From Aequorivita vladivostokensis (GTDB lineage: Bacteria; Bacteroidota; Bacteroidia; Flavobacteriales; Flavobacteriaceae), in contig NZ_JSVU01000005.1 in NCBI RefSeq assembly GCF_000952855.1, positions 124,001 to 188,000 on the forward strand: a stretch of DNA of 64,000 nt, read 5' to 3'. How positions within the stretch are numbered: position 1 is the first letter of the stretch; the number at the start of each line of letters is the position of its first letter. Under the pieces are notes generated by a model, which was not told the DNA's origin, searched no databases, and worked only from the letters and a program-made list of their open reading frames with translations. Positions 49,978 to 58,282 of the stretch are shown one piece after another. Both the position numbers and the translations under genes were made by a program.

Positions 49978-51304
49978 AGAATACGCTTTTAAGAGTAAAC
50001 TTAAATTTATTTATATAATCTCCTCGCTTTATTTCCAGCGAAATCCGTTTGCCTTCATCGGAAGAAAATATTTCAATCAATTTATATAATTTATATTGAT
50101 AGCAAGGCTTCCCATTTATGGAAATTACCTCATCCCCTTTTTGAATACCCGCTAAATCAGCCGGCGAACCTTCGCGTATTTCTGCAACGATATATTTGGG
50201 CACCAGGGAAAAATGAACCTCGGTTGTTACTGAAATACTGTTTGCGCTCAGACTTTCATTCTGATTCATTCGGTTAGTGTTTACACTTGCTTGCCGTTCT
50301 TCCTTTACAAGTTCCATACCTTGATGCTCCAGTGTCAAACCACTCATATTATAATGGAAAGGTTCTTTAAACTTTCTATTCTTTTTGAAGCGAACCATTT
50401 TGTTGGCATAATCAAAGGTTACAGTAAACCTGCTCAAAAAACCTCCGCCCACACTGCCGTCGCGATCCTCGTAATACCGTGCCTTCACAATAGCCTCCTC
50501 TTCGGGAAAAGATGTATTAACTTCCTTTAATTGCAATCCGCCAACCGAAAGTTTGCGAATTCTAGTACGCTTACCAAAAATGTTCCCGCTCAATCCCAGT
50601 CCCAAAAAATCCTTAAAGTAGTTTGGCGGTGATTCCTGGATAAAGCCGGCCGCATCAAAAAGCCACATAACATCGCTCGATCCAGAATCCACCAATAGCG
50701 TGACTTCCTTACTGGCGTTTTCAGATTCTACTTGAAGCGAAAAATAAGATTTCCCGCCCACAAAGTTCAAGGGCAGATCCTCACATTTTCTGCAAGCTTT
50801 CAATTTGTTTTTCTTTGGATTATAAATGGTAATGACCTCTGTGGCGTAGTTTATTTTTACTATAAAATTCTGAAAAAATTCATTCCCCAAAATGCCATGA
50901 ACCGGTATGCCCATTCGAGGCGAAAAACTTAGCGTACTGTCAAAAATTATATAGAGGTCATGGTCGTTATCTATGGCGCTTCCCACTTTTACCTTGTTAT
51001 TTAAACTTCTTAAAGCTTCAACCGCCCCGCCTGAGCCAAGCCCTTGCAACATAACCGGATTGGTATTACGAAGCTGGAGACTGTCCGCTTCCTCCAAGCT
51101 AAACAGAATGGTAGATTTTACACCCGTATCAAGTATAAAGGAAAGCGGCGTGCCATTGATTTCTATTTGAACAATGGGCAGATTGTTTACCAGTTTGAAA
51201 GGAATTTTATCCCTCTTTTTATTATTTTGAAGAAAAAAGCCTATTTGCGCCACCGAAGCAACCGAAAAACAAAGAAAGAACAGAAGTACAAGGGCTTTAC
51301 GCAA
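49976..51304 (-). CDS. Retropepsin-like aspartyl protease with PDZ domain (probable TTG start)
   Basis: From the TTG at 51304 the protein has 442 residues and starts with a clean signal peptide (LRKALVLLFFLCFSVASVAQ). A frame from 51451 is possible but would lack an obvious signal and runs into the neighbour's promoter region. Two retropepsin-like lobes are visible: FILDTGVKSTILFS (about residues 46-59) and TLLVDSGSSDVMWLF near residue 200, each with the catalytic D-T/S-G. A PDZ domain lies at about residues 350-440 (YIVAEIREGSPADLAGIQKG and DEVISINGKPCYQYKLYKLI). The likely role is an envelope protease, related to the Bacteroidota aspartyl protease family. Confidence 0.82.
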   Translation of the reverse strand: MRKALVLLFFLCFSVASVAQIGFFLQNNKKRDKIPFKLVNNLPIVQIEINGTPLSFILDTGVKSTILFSLEEADSLQLRNTNPVMLQGLGSGGAVEALRSLNNKVKVGSAIDNDHDLYIIFDSTLSFSPRMGIPVHGILGNEFFQNFIVKINYATEVITIYNPKKNKLKACRKCEDLPLNFVGGKSYFSLQVESENASKEVTLLVDSGSSDVMWLFDAAGFIQESPPNYFKDFLGLGLSGNIFGKRTRIRKLSVGGLQLKEVNTSFPEEEAIVKARYYEDRDGSVGGGFLSRFTVTFDYANKMVRFKKNRKFKEPFHYNMSGLTLEHQGMELVKEERQASVNTNRMNQNESLSANSISVTTEVHFSLVPKYIVAEIREGSPADLAGIQKGDEVISINGKPCYQYKLYKLIEIFSSDEGKRISLEIKRGDYINKFKFTLKSVF

Positions 51305-51361
51305 AATTTTAATAGTTTTTTTGAAAACAATTGAAGATATAAAAAAAAAGCCGAATGTTGG

Positions 51362-51394
51362 TTGGGGCAGAGTGGTTTTATAAAATATATTTTG
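51362..51394 (+). promoter_or_regulatory. Candidate promoter of the aminotransferase-murB unit
   Basis: TTG (51362-51364) and TATATTTTG (51386-51394) are 21 nt apart, with one extra base in the -7 box. The ATG follows 25 nt later. Confidence 0.35.
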
Positions 51395-51419
51395 CAACTT
51401 TGCCACAAACAATTTCATT

Positions 51420-52610
51420 ATGCCGACAGTTTCACATAAAGGGAAAAACATGCCGGAATCACCTATCAGAAAGCTGGTTCCCTACGCCGAAAAAGCCTAT
51501 AAGGCAAACAAAACCGTCTATCATTTAAATATAGGCCAGCCCGATATAAAATCGCCAGAAATTGCGATGGAAGCCGTGGCACACCACCATTTGGAAATCC
51601 TAGCCTATACCCGCTCAGAAGGGTCGCAGGAATACCGTGAAAAAATTGCAGATTATTATAAAAAGAACAACATTGCGGTTGAGGCCAATGACATTATCGT
51701 AACAACTGGCGGAAGCGAGGCCCTGCTCTTTGCAATGGGCAGCATTGCCGATGCAGGCGATGAAATAATTATTCCCGAACCCTTTTATGCGAATTACAAC
51801 GGTTTTGCCACGGCATCTGATGTAAAAATTGTGCCCGTCATCTCAAAGATTGAAGACAATTTTGCCTTGCCGCCAATTTCAGAATTTGAAAAACTGATTA
51901 CCCCAAAAACAAAGGCAATCCTTATTTGCAACCCCGGAAATCCAACAGGGTATCTCTACTCTAAAGAAGAAATACAGACCTTGGCCAAAATCGTTAAAAA
52001 ACACGATTTGTTTTTGGTCGCGGATGAAGTTTACCGCGAGTTTACCTACGACGGCTATAAACATTATTCAATTCTCGAAGAACCAAGCTTGGCCGAAAAC
52101 GGAATCATCATCGATTCGGTTTCAAAAAGATATAGTATGTGCGGCGCGCGCATTGGTTGTTTGGTTTCAAAAAACAAACAGGTTATCGCAACTGCCTTAA
52201 AATTTGCGCAGGCGCGTTTAAGTCCGCCCACCTTTGCCCAGATTGCAAGCGAAGCGGCATTGCAGACGCCCCAAAGTTACTTTAATGAAGTAATCACCGA
52301 ATATCAGGATAGAAGAAATACTTTGGTTGCCGCCCTCAAAGCCATTCCCGGCGTACAAGTGGGTGAGCCCAAAGGCGCTTTTTATTGCATTGTCCAACTT
52401 CCAATAAAAAATAGCGATGCCTTTGCACAGTGGCTTTTGGAGGAATTTGACGACAATGGCGAAACCATCATGGTAGCTCCTGCTGCAGGTTTTTATTCCA
52501 GTCCCGGGGTTGGGTTGAACCAAGTGCGAATTGCTTATGTTTTGAAAAAGGAAAGCCTTATCAGAGCGGTTGAAATCCTAAAACTTGCGCTTCAAAAATA
52601 TAAGGATTGA
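51420..52610 (+). CDS. PLP-dependent aminotransferase, class I/II
   Basis: The 396-residue protein is a fold-type I aminotransferase, probably for aspartate, aromatic or branched-chain amino acids. It begins MPTVSHKGKNMPESPIRKLV, a typical start for this Bacteroidota group. GGSEALLFAMGSIADAGDEI (about residues 98-117) binds PLP, CNPGNPTGYLYSKEEI (about 172-187) is the PLP ring region, ADEVYREFTYDG has the PLP-contacting Asp and Tyr, and SVSKRYSMCGARIG holds the catalytic Lys (about residue 233). It is followed by murB with a TGATG overlap. Confidence 0.93.
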   Translation: MPTVSHKGKNMPESPIRKLVPYAEKAYKANKTVYHLNIGQPDIKSPEIAMEAVAHHHLEILAYTRSEGSQEYREKIADYYKKNNIAVEANDIIVTTGGSEALLFAMGSIADAGDEIIIPEPFYANYNGFATASDVKIVPVISKIEDNFALPPISEFEKLITPKTKAILICNPGNPTGYLYSKEEIQTLAKIVKKHDLFLVADEVYREFTYDGYKHYSILEEPSLAENGIIIDSVSKRYSMCGARIGCLVSKNKQVIATALKFAQARLSPPTFAQIASEAALQTPQSYFNEVITEYQDRRNTLVAALKAIPGVQVGEPKGAFYCIVQLPIKNSDAFAQWLLEEFDDNGETIMVAPAAGFYSSPGVGLNQVRIAYVLKKESLIRAVEILKLALQKYKD

Positions 52611-53623
52611 TGCGGGTTGAAGAGAACAAATCGCTTAAAAACCACAATACTTTTGGCATAGCCTGCAATGCGCGTTATTTTGTTTCGGTTGAAACTATTG
52701 ACGAACTGAAACAGGCTCTTTCAGAAAAGCGTTCAAAAGAACTTTTCATTCTCGGCGGCGGCAGTAATATGCTGTTGACGGGCGATTTGGACGCATATGT
52801 TCTTCACATAAATTTAAAGGGAATTGAAATTTTAAAGGAAACCGAAACCGAAGTTTTGGTAAAAGCAATGGCCGGCGAAAACTGGCACGAGTTTGTTCAA
52901 TATTGCATCGCGAACGATTTTGGCGGGTTGGAAAACCTTTCTTTGATTCCGGGGAACGTTGGCACGGCGCCCATTCAAAACATTGGCGCCTATGGCGTGG
53001 AGCTAAAAGATACATTTGTAAGCTGCAACACGGTTGAAATTGAAACTTTAAAAGAAAAGGAGTTCACAAAAGGAGAATGTGAATTTGAGTACCGAAATTC
53101 CATCTTCAAAAATGAGGCGAAGGGAAAGTACATTATTACCAGCGTTACTTTCCGACTGACCAAAAAAAATCACAAAACAAGTATTTCTTACGGCGATATT
53201 CAAAAGATTTTAGCCGATAAAAATATCGAAACCCCTTCAATAAAGGACATTTCGGAAGCGGTAATCGCCATTCGCCAATCAAAACTTCCCGACCCGAAAG
53301 TTTTGGGCAACAGCGGCAGTTTCTTTAAAAATCCGGTTGTGGATGCTGAAACCTTCCAAGAGTTCCGAAGAAATTTTCCCGAAGCTCCTTTTTATGAAGT
53401 TTCGCCTACGGAATTTAAAATTCCAGCAGGCTGGCTTATTGAAAAAGCAGGATTTAAAGGCCAGCGTTTTGGCGATGCGGGCATCCACAAAAATCAAGCG
53501 TTGGTTCTCGTAAATTACGGCAACGCCACGGGCAAGGAAATTTGGCAGCTCGCCATGGAAATCCAAAAAAAGGTAAAGGAAATGACCGGCATCTATATTG
53601 AACCGGAAGTAAATGTTTTTTAA
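52610..53623 (+). CDS. murB: UDP-N-acetylenolpyruvoylglucosamine reductase
   Basis: MurB reduces the enolpyruvyl group to form UDP-N-acetylmuramate in peptidoglycan synthesis, using FAD and NADPH. The 337-residue protein begins MRVEENKSLKNHNTFGIACN. FAD-binding motifs: LGGGSNMLLTGDLDAYVLHI (about residues 46-65) and GLENLSLIPGNVGTAPIQNI (about 106-125) with GAYGVEL. The late AGWLIEKAGFKGQRFGDAGI is the substrate region. The ATG lies in the TGATG overlap with the aminotransferase. Its stop shares TTAA with the convergent fasciclin gene. Confidence 0.95.
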   Translation: MRVEENKSLKNHNTFGIACNARYFVSVETIDELKQALSEKRSKELFILGGGSNMLLTGDLDAYVLHINLKGIEILKETETEVLVKAMAGENWHEFVQYCIANDFGGLENLSLIPGNVGTAPIQNIGAYGVELKDTFVSCNTVEIETLKEKEFTKGECEFEYRNSIFKNEAKGKYIITSVTFRLTKKNHKTSISYGDIQKILADKNIETPSIKDISEAVIAIRQSKLPDPKVLGNSGSFFKNPVVDAETFQEFRRNFPEAPFYEVSPTEFKIPAGWLIEKAGFKGQRFGDAGIHKNQALVLVNYGNATGKEIWQLAMEIQKKVKEMTGIYIEPEVNVF

Positions 53624-54246
53624 TTTGCATTCAGCAAAGCATCTACAACGTAAACCGAACCATTTGATCCTTCCACACTGCCTTTAATCACCTTCGCGTT
53701 CACGCCCTTCCCATTAGAGACCATAAGCCCTTCCCCGGATTTTGTTACGGTGAGCGTAGTGCCGGCAAGCGTTTTAATTGTCGCCTTTCCGCTTTTATCG
53801 ATGGTTTGCAGCAAGGTTGATTTGTCATAATTCCCTTCAACGATATGTGATTTCAGCATTATTATCAACTGCTCCTTGTTTTCGGGATTTGAATAGAAAT
53901 TTCGTTTTTTAGCCGGAAGTGATTCAATAGCTGTATCTGTGGCGCCAAAAACCGTAAAAGGCCCAGAATTGTTGGAAAGCAAATCCGTCAATTCGGCGGT
54001 AACAAGGTAGCTCGCAAACCTTTTTAAATAACCATCGTTCATTACTCGGGCCATCACACTTTTTATAACCGCAATGTCCTGTTCGGTCAAATCTTTCTTT
54101 GCCGCCCTCTTTTTTGGCAGTTCCGGAGCGGCCTCAACTGCTACAGATTCGGTTTCATTTTTATCTGGATTTTGGGAATCATTTTTACAGGAAAAAGTGA
54201 GAAGCGCAACAAGCGAAAGAATTAAAAAAGTAGTCGGTTTTAACAT
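53620..54246 (-). CDS. Fasciclin-domain lipoprotein
   Basis: The 208-residue protein has a lipoprotein signal with Cys20 (LLTFSC), a short charged linker (residues about 21-60), and one fasciclin domain at about residues 65-208: SNNSGPFTVFGATDTAIESL, LKSHIVEGNYDKSTLLQTID and SNGKGVNAKVIKGSVEGSNG followed by VYVVDALLN. Fasciclin domains mediate adhesion at the cell surface. The final residue strands resemble the FAS1 H2 box. The gene ends on the TTAA shared with murB. Confidence 0.9.
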   Translation of the reverse strand: MLKPTTFLILSLVALLTFSCKNDSQNPDKNETESVAVEAAPELPKKRAAKKDLTEQDIAVIKSVMARVMNDGYLKRFASYLVTAELTDLLSNNSGPFTVFGATDTAIESLPAKKRNFYSNPENKEQLIIMLKSHIVEGNYDKSTLLQTIDKSGKATIKTLAGTTLTVTKSGEGLMVSNGKGVNAKVIKGSVEGSNGSVYVVDALLNAN

Positions 54247-54311
54247 CGTTAAATTATTTAAAATTGAGGCTAAAAATACTTAAATTCTGAGCACAACAAC
54301 AAGAAAGATTG

Positions 54312-54319
54312 TATTTTTG
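54312..54319 (+). promoter_or_regulatory. -7 box of the small membrane protein at 54337
   Basis: TATTTTTG fits TAnnTTTG, 17 nt before the ATG. A TTG at the -33 distance is replaced by TTCTG. Confidence 0.4.
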
Positions 54320-54336
54320 CACCCTAAATACTTAAG

Positions 54337-54558
54337 ATGAAACTTTTACTTATCACATTAGCTTTATTATTACTTGCCGTTGCGGGAATAGCCATAAAAT
54401 TATGGGCCAAAAAGGATGGAAAATTTGCAGGCACCTGCGCCAGCCAGAGTCCTTTTTTAAACAAGGAAGGCCAATCGTGCGGCTTCTGCGGAAAAACCCC
54501 GGACCAATTTGATACTTGTAAGGAAGATACCCACAAAATTGAGGCTTCTTCCAATTAA
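54337..54558 (+). CDS. Small cysteine-containing membrane protein (73 aa)
   Basis: The protein starts with one hydrophobic segment (LLLITLALLLLAVAGIAIKL, residues about 3-22) and a short, cysteine-rich tail. Four cysteines lie at TCASQSPF, QSCGFCGKTPDQF and DTCKED, arranged so that CGFC could be a metal or disulfide site. The conserved pattern CASQ...GxxCxxCG recurs in similar short Flavobacteriaceae proteins labelled membrane or secreted protein. Function unknown. It has a candidate promoter and stands alone, 49 nt before the glycosyltransferase. Confidence 0.72.
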   Translation: MKLLLITLALLLLAVAGIAIKLWAKKDGKFAGTCASQSPFLNKEGQSCGFCGKTPDQFDTCKEDTHKIEASSN

Positions 54559-54607
54559 CTAAATTTAAGCTTCGTCTTTATTCACAAAATTACAATCATA
54601 AATCTGT

Positions 54608-55702
54608 ATGGTGCTACTTTACGTTTTCGGCGCAATTGCGTTGATTAACTGTGCTTATTACCTTCTCTTTTCGAAATTTGCTTTTTTTAAAACTTCCGAG
54701 AAAACCACTTCGGAAAAATATCCACTTTCCCTAATAATTTGTGCCAAGAACGAAGCTGAAAATCTTCAAAAGCACATTCCGCTTTGGCAAAAACAGCAAT
54801 ATCCCAATTTTGAAATCATACTTATAAACGATGCCTCGATTGACGAGACACTGGAGGTTATGGAAGGTTTTGCCGAGGACGATTCACGAATCCAAATTGT
54901 AAACGTAAAAAACAACGAAGCTTTTTGGGCCAACAAAAAATATGCCCTCACCTTGGGAATAAAACGCGCAAAAAACACGCGGCTGGTGTTCACGGATGCC
55001 GATTGTTACCCAGCCTCCGAGGATTGGCTGGCGACGATGGCCTCCAATTTTTCCGATGAAAAACAGTTGATTCTCGGTTACGGCGCCTATGAAAAGCAGC
55101 CCGGATTCTTGAACAAAATAATCCGATTTGAAACATTAATGACGGCCGTGCAATATTTTTCATACGCCCAAGCCGGAAACCCATATATGGGCGTGGGCCG
55201 CAATTTGGCTTATACAAGCAATCTTTACTATGAAAATAATGGCTATATGAACCATATTAAAATACCTTCGGGCGATGACGACCTTTTTGTGAATGAAGCC
55301 GCTACTTCCAAAAATGTCGCCCTTTGTGTGGAACCAAAAGCCTTTACATATTCCCATCCTAAGAAGAAAAGGAAAAAATGGCTTCTTCAAAAAAAGAGGC
55401 ATTATTCCACCGCTAAACTCTACAAACCCAAGCACCGTTTTCTCTTGGCGACTTATTACGCGACTAATTTATTATTTTGGTTACTGGCAATCGCCACCCT
55501 GTTTACAGATTTTTGGTATTTTGCGTTGGCCATAATTTTCATTCGCCTTGTATTTCAGTATATTATAGTGGGAAGCGCCGCAAAAAAACTGAAAGAGCAG
55601 GATTTGGTACCGTTCATTCCTTTTTACGAATTGTTTTTAGTCTTCACACAATTAAGTATCTTTATTTCCAACAGCAGCGAAAAAAACTCGCGATGGAAAT
55701 AA
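54608..55702 (+). CDS. Glycosyltransferase family 2
   Basis: The 364-residue protein has an N-terminal membrane segment (VLLYVFGAIALINCAYYLLF), the GT-A core with SLIICAKNEAENLQKHIPLW, ILINDASIDETLEVMEGF (about residues 75-92) and the DxD-like TDADCYPASEDWLA (about residues 133-146). Two C-terminal membrane segments follow (about 290-330). It probably builds a surface or lipid-linked glycan. It overlaps the sigma factor gene by 10 nt. Confidence 0.9.
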   Translation: MVLLYVFGAIALINCAYYLLFSKFAFFKTSEKTTSEKYPLSLIICAKNEAENLQKHIPLWQKQQYPNFEIILINDASIDETLEVMEGFAEDDSRIQIVNVKNNEAFWANKKYALTLGIKRAKNTRLVFTDADCYPASEDWLATMASNFSDEKQLILGYGAYEKQPGFLNKIIRFETLMTAVQYFSYAQAGNPYMGVGRNLAYTSNLYYENNGYMNHIKIPSGDDDLFVNEAATSKNVALCVEPKAFTYSHPKKKRKKWLLQKKRHYSTAKLYKPKHRFLLATYYATNLLFWLLAIATLFTDFWYFALAIIFIRLVFQYIIVGSAAKKLKEQDLVPFIPFYELFLVFTQLSIFISNSSEKNSRWK

Positions 55703-56259
55703 CTTCGGAAGAAATAGCACTACATATTGAAAAGGCAAAAAAGGGCAAACAGGGCGCTTTCAAATTCTTGTTGGATTATTTTTGGAACGAAGTGTATGGC
55801 TTTCAAATGAAAAGGGTCAGGAACGAGCACGAAGCCGAGGACATCACCATTGAAACCTTCGCAAAAGCTTTTGATAAAATTGAGACTTTTGACGAAAACT
55901 ACACCTTTTCAACCTGGCTGATTGCCATTTCGAAAAATATCCAAATAGACAAAACTCGCAAAAAAAACGCTTCCATCTATTCCAATACAACAGACGCTTC
56001 CAACGAGCAGGTGCAGAAAATTGCGGACCACTCGCCCACCCCGGAGGACAAATTGATTCGGGAGCAAAATCTCGCCGAGCTTTTACGCTACATTAAACAA
56101 CTGAAACCGCATTATCAGGAAGTAATAAACCTGCGGTATTTTCAGGAAATGAGCTACAATGAAATCTCCGAAACCTTGGAGGAACCTTTAAACAATGTAA
56201 AAGTGAGACTGCTTCGGGCCAGAAAACTTCTGGCAGAAATAATTACGCAGAAAGGGTAG
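55693..56259 (+). CDS. RNA polymerase sigma factor, ECF type
   Basis: From MEITSEEIALHIEKAKKGKQ the protein has 188 residues; the longer upstream frame lies inside the glycosyltransferase gene. Sigma region 2 is LLDYFWNEVYGFQMKRVRNE to HEAEDITIETFAKAFDKIET (about residues 25-62), and region 4 is HYQEVINLRYFQEMSYNEIS to LEEPLNNVKVRLLRARKLL (about 135-180). No anti-sigma factor is adjacent. The 10-nt overlap with the glycosyltransferase suggests coupled translation; the regulated genes are unknown. Confidence 0.92.
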   Translation: MEITSEEIALHIEKAKKGKQGAFKFLLDYFWNEVYGFQMKRVRNEHEAEDITIETFAKAFDKIETFDENYTFSTWLIAISKNIQIDKTRKKNASIYSNTTDASNEQVQKIADHSPTPEDKLIREQNLAELLRYIKQLKPHYQEVINLRYFQEMSYNEISETLEEPLNNVKVRLLRARKLLAEIITQKG

Positions 56260-56280
56260 GAAATACAAATCCCAAAAATC

Positions 56281-56299
56281 ATCCCGATAGTTTTTGGGA
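56281..56299. repeat. Decayed palindromic element
   Basis: TCCCGATAG and TTTTTGGGA resemble the 18-bp palindrome TCCCGATAGCTATCGGGA found in the tRNA pseudogene at 21671. Here it lies in an intergenic region between the sigma factor and lipA. Confidence 0.55.
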
Positions 56300-56317
56300 C
56301 CGAATTCCAAAAAAATG

Positions 56318-56357
56318 AGGTTCCCCTCTTGGGTGTTAGGGGGCTTTTTTTCGTACT
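56318..56357 (+). terminator. Possible terminator of the glycosyltransferase-sigma factor unit
   Basis: AGGTTCCCC and GGGGGCTTTTTTT form a stem of about 7 bp, with loop TCTTGGGTGTTA, followed by a T run. The lipA promoter lies directly behind it. Confidence 0.5.
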
Positions 56358-56361
56358 TTTG
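56329..56361 (+). promoter_or_regulatory. lipA promoter next to the start codon
   Basis: TTG (56329-56331), 22 nt, and TACTTTTG (56354-56361). The -7 box ends only 8 nt before the ATG at 56370, so transcription should start at, or just before, the start codon. Confidence 0.45.
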
Positions 56362-56369
56362 TTTCCCTT

Positions 56370-57242
56370 ATGAGCACAGAAACTTTGGAAATTCAAAAGC
56401 CCACGCCCAAACCTAAATGGATTCGCGTAAAGCTTCCCACAGGAAAAAAATATACCGAACTGCGCGGCGTGGTTGAAAAATATAAACTGCACACCATCTG
56501 CACCTCCGGTAGCTGCCCAAATATGGGCGAATGCTGGGGCGAGGGCACGGCCACCTTTATGATTTTGGGAAACATCTGTACCCGCTCCTGCGGTTTCTGC
56601 GGGGTGAAAACCGGACGTCCCGAAACCATAGATTGGGACGAGCCTGAAAAAGTTGCGCGCTCCATTAAATTAATGAATATAAAGCACGCGGTTATAACCT
56701 CTGTTGACCGTGATGATTTGAAGGATATGGGCTCTATTATTTGGGCCGAAACCGTGAAGGCGATTCGCCGCATGAATCCAGAGACTACTTTGGAAACTTT
56801 AATTCCAGATTTTCAGGGCAACACCCGAAACATAGACCGCATAATAGCCGTGCGGCCCGAAATTGTGAGCCACAATATGGAAACAGTAAAGCGCCTAACA
56901 CGCGAGGTACGGATACAGGCTAAATATGAACGCAGTCTTGAAGTATTGAATTACCTGAAACAGTCGGGCAACCTTCGCACCAAAAGCGGTATCATGCTCG
57001 GTTTGGGAGAAATGGAAGAAGAAATAATTCAAACCATGAAAGATTTGCGCAGCGTGGGGCTGGATGTATTGACCATTGGGCAGTACTTGCAACCTTCCAA
57101 AAAGCATCTTCCGGTAAAGGAATTTATTACGCCCGAACAGTTCAAAAAATATGAGACCATTGGTTTGGAAATGGGTTTCCGCCACGTGGAAAGCGGGGCT
57201 CTGGTACGTTCTTCGTACAAGGCGCAAAAGCATCTTACCTAA
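56370..57242 (+). CDS. lipA: Lipoyl synthase
   Basis: LipA inserts two sulfur atoms into octanoyl groups to make lipoyl cofactor, using S-adenosylmethionine radicals. The 290-residue protein has the auxiliary cluster ligands [12 protein letters not shown] (about residues 42-53) and the radical SAM motif CTRSCGFC near residues 68-75, with [14 protein letters not shown] in between. [19 protein letters not shown] is the late signature. It is followed by gapA 12 nt later. Confidence 0.95.
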   Translation: MSTETLEIQKPTPKPKWIRVKLPTGKKYTELRGVVEKYKLHTICTSGSCPNMGECWGEGTATFMILGNICTRSCGFCGVKTGRPETIDWDEPEKVARSIKLMNIKHAVITSVDRDDLKDMGSIIWAETVKAIRRMNPETTLETLIPDFQGNTRNIDRIIAVRPEIVSHNMETVKRLTREVRIQAKYERSLEVLNYLKQSGNLRTKSGIMLGLGEMEEEIIQTMKDLRSVGLDVLTIGQYLQPSKKHLPVKEFITPEQFKKYETIGLEMGFRHVESGALVRSSYKAQKHLT

Positions 57243-57254
57243 ATAATTTCTGAA

Positions 57255-58253
57255 ATGCAAGAAAAAACAACCGTTGGCATTAATGGTTTTGGCCGCATTG
57301 GCCGAAACCTTTTTAGGTTACTGCTGGACCATCCTACTATTGAGGTGGTTGCGGTAAATGATTTGGCCGATTCCAAAACGCTAAGTCATCTGCTAAAATA
57401 TGACAGCATTCACGGGGTTTTAAAGGAAGATATTTCACATTCAAAAAACGTGATTACCGTTGCCGGAAAGAAGGTGAAATTTTCCTCGGAAAAAAACATA
57501 GCAGATATTTCTTGGGGAAAGATTGATGTGGTGATAGAATGCACGGGCAAATTCAAAACCAAGTCACAACTTGAAAACCATTTAAGAAATGGCGCAAAAA
57601 AGGTAATTCTCTCCGTACCACCGTCGGACGATGATATCAAAACCGTTGTAATTGGCGTAAACGACAATATACTAAATGCGGATGATTTAATTATATCTAA
57701 CGCGTCCTGCACCACCAATAATGCCGCCCCAATGTTGAAAATAATCAATGAACTCTGCGGCATTGAGCAGGCCTACATCACCACGGTCCACTCTTACACC
57801 ACCGACCAAAGCTTGCACGACCAGCCCCATAGGGACCTGCGCCGTGCGCGCGCGGCGGGACAATCCATTGTGCCCACAACCACGGGCGCAGCAAAGGCTT
57901 TGACCAAAATATTTCCGGAATTTTCTGAAGTAATCGGCGGTTGCGGCATCCGGGTGCCCGTTCCAAATGGTTCCTTGACAGACGTAACCCTCAATGTGAA
58001 AAAGGAAGTTTCAATAGAAGAAATAAACACTGCCTTCAAAAACGCTTCCGAAAATTCACTTGCCGGAATTCTTCAATATACCGAAGACCCTATCGTTTCC
58101 ATTGACATTGTAGGCAATACAAATTCATGCATTTTTGATGCGGGAATGACCTCGGTAATTGGCAAGATGGTTAAAATAATCGGATGGTATGATAATGAAA
58201 TTGGCTATTCGTCCAGAATTATAGATTTAATTGACAAAATTTCAGTGAAATAA
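57255..58253 (+). CDS. gapA: Glyceraldehyde-3-phosphate dehydrogenase, type I
   Basis: GAPDH converts glyceraldehyde-3-phosphate to 1,3-bisphosphoglycerate. The 332-residue protein has the NAD-binding start VGINGFGRIGRNLFRLLLD (about residues 6-24) and the catalytic Cys in SNASCTTNNAAPMLKII (Cys about 152). ATGAAKALTKIFPEF-like TTGAAKALTKIFPEFS follows, and WYDNEIGYSSRI (about residues 314-325) is the substrate region. It probably belongs to the lipA unit. The substitution of N-x-x-A in the cysteine loop (TTNNAAP) is as in many glycolytic GAPDHs. Confidence 0.95.
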   Translation: MQEKTTVGINGFGRIGRNLFRLLLDHPTIEVVAVNDLADSKTLSHLLKYDSIHGVLKEDISHSKNVITVAGKKVKFSSEKNIADISWGKIDVVIECTGKFKTKSQLENHLRNGAKKVILSVPPSDDDIKTVVIGVNDNILNADDLIISNASCTTNNAAPMLKIINELCGIEQAYITTVHSYTTDQSLHDQPHRDLRRARAAGQSIVPTTTGAAKALTKIFPEFSEVIGGCGIRVPVPNGSLTDVTLNVKKEVSIEEINTAFKNASENSLAGILQYTEDPIVSIDIVGNTNSCIFDAGMTSVIGKMVKIIGWYDNEIGYSSRIIDLIDKISVK

Positions 58254-58282
58254 CTATATTTATTGCCCCTTTAAACCAACCA

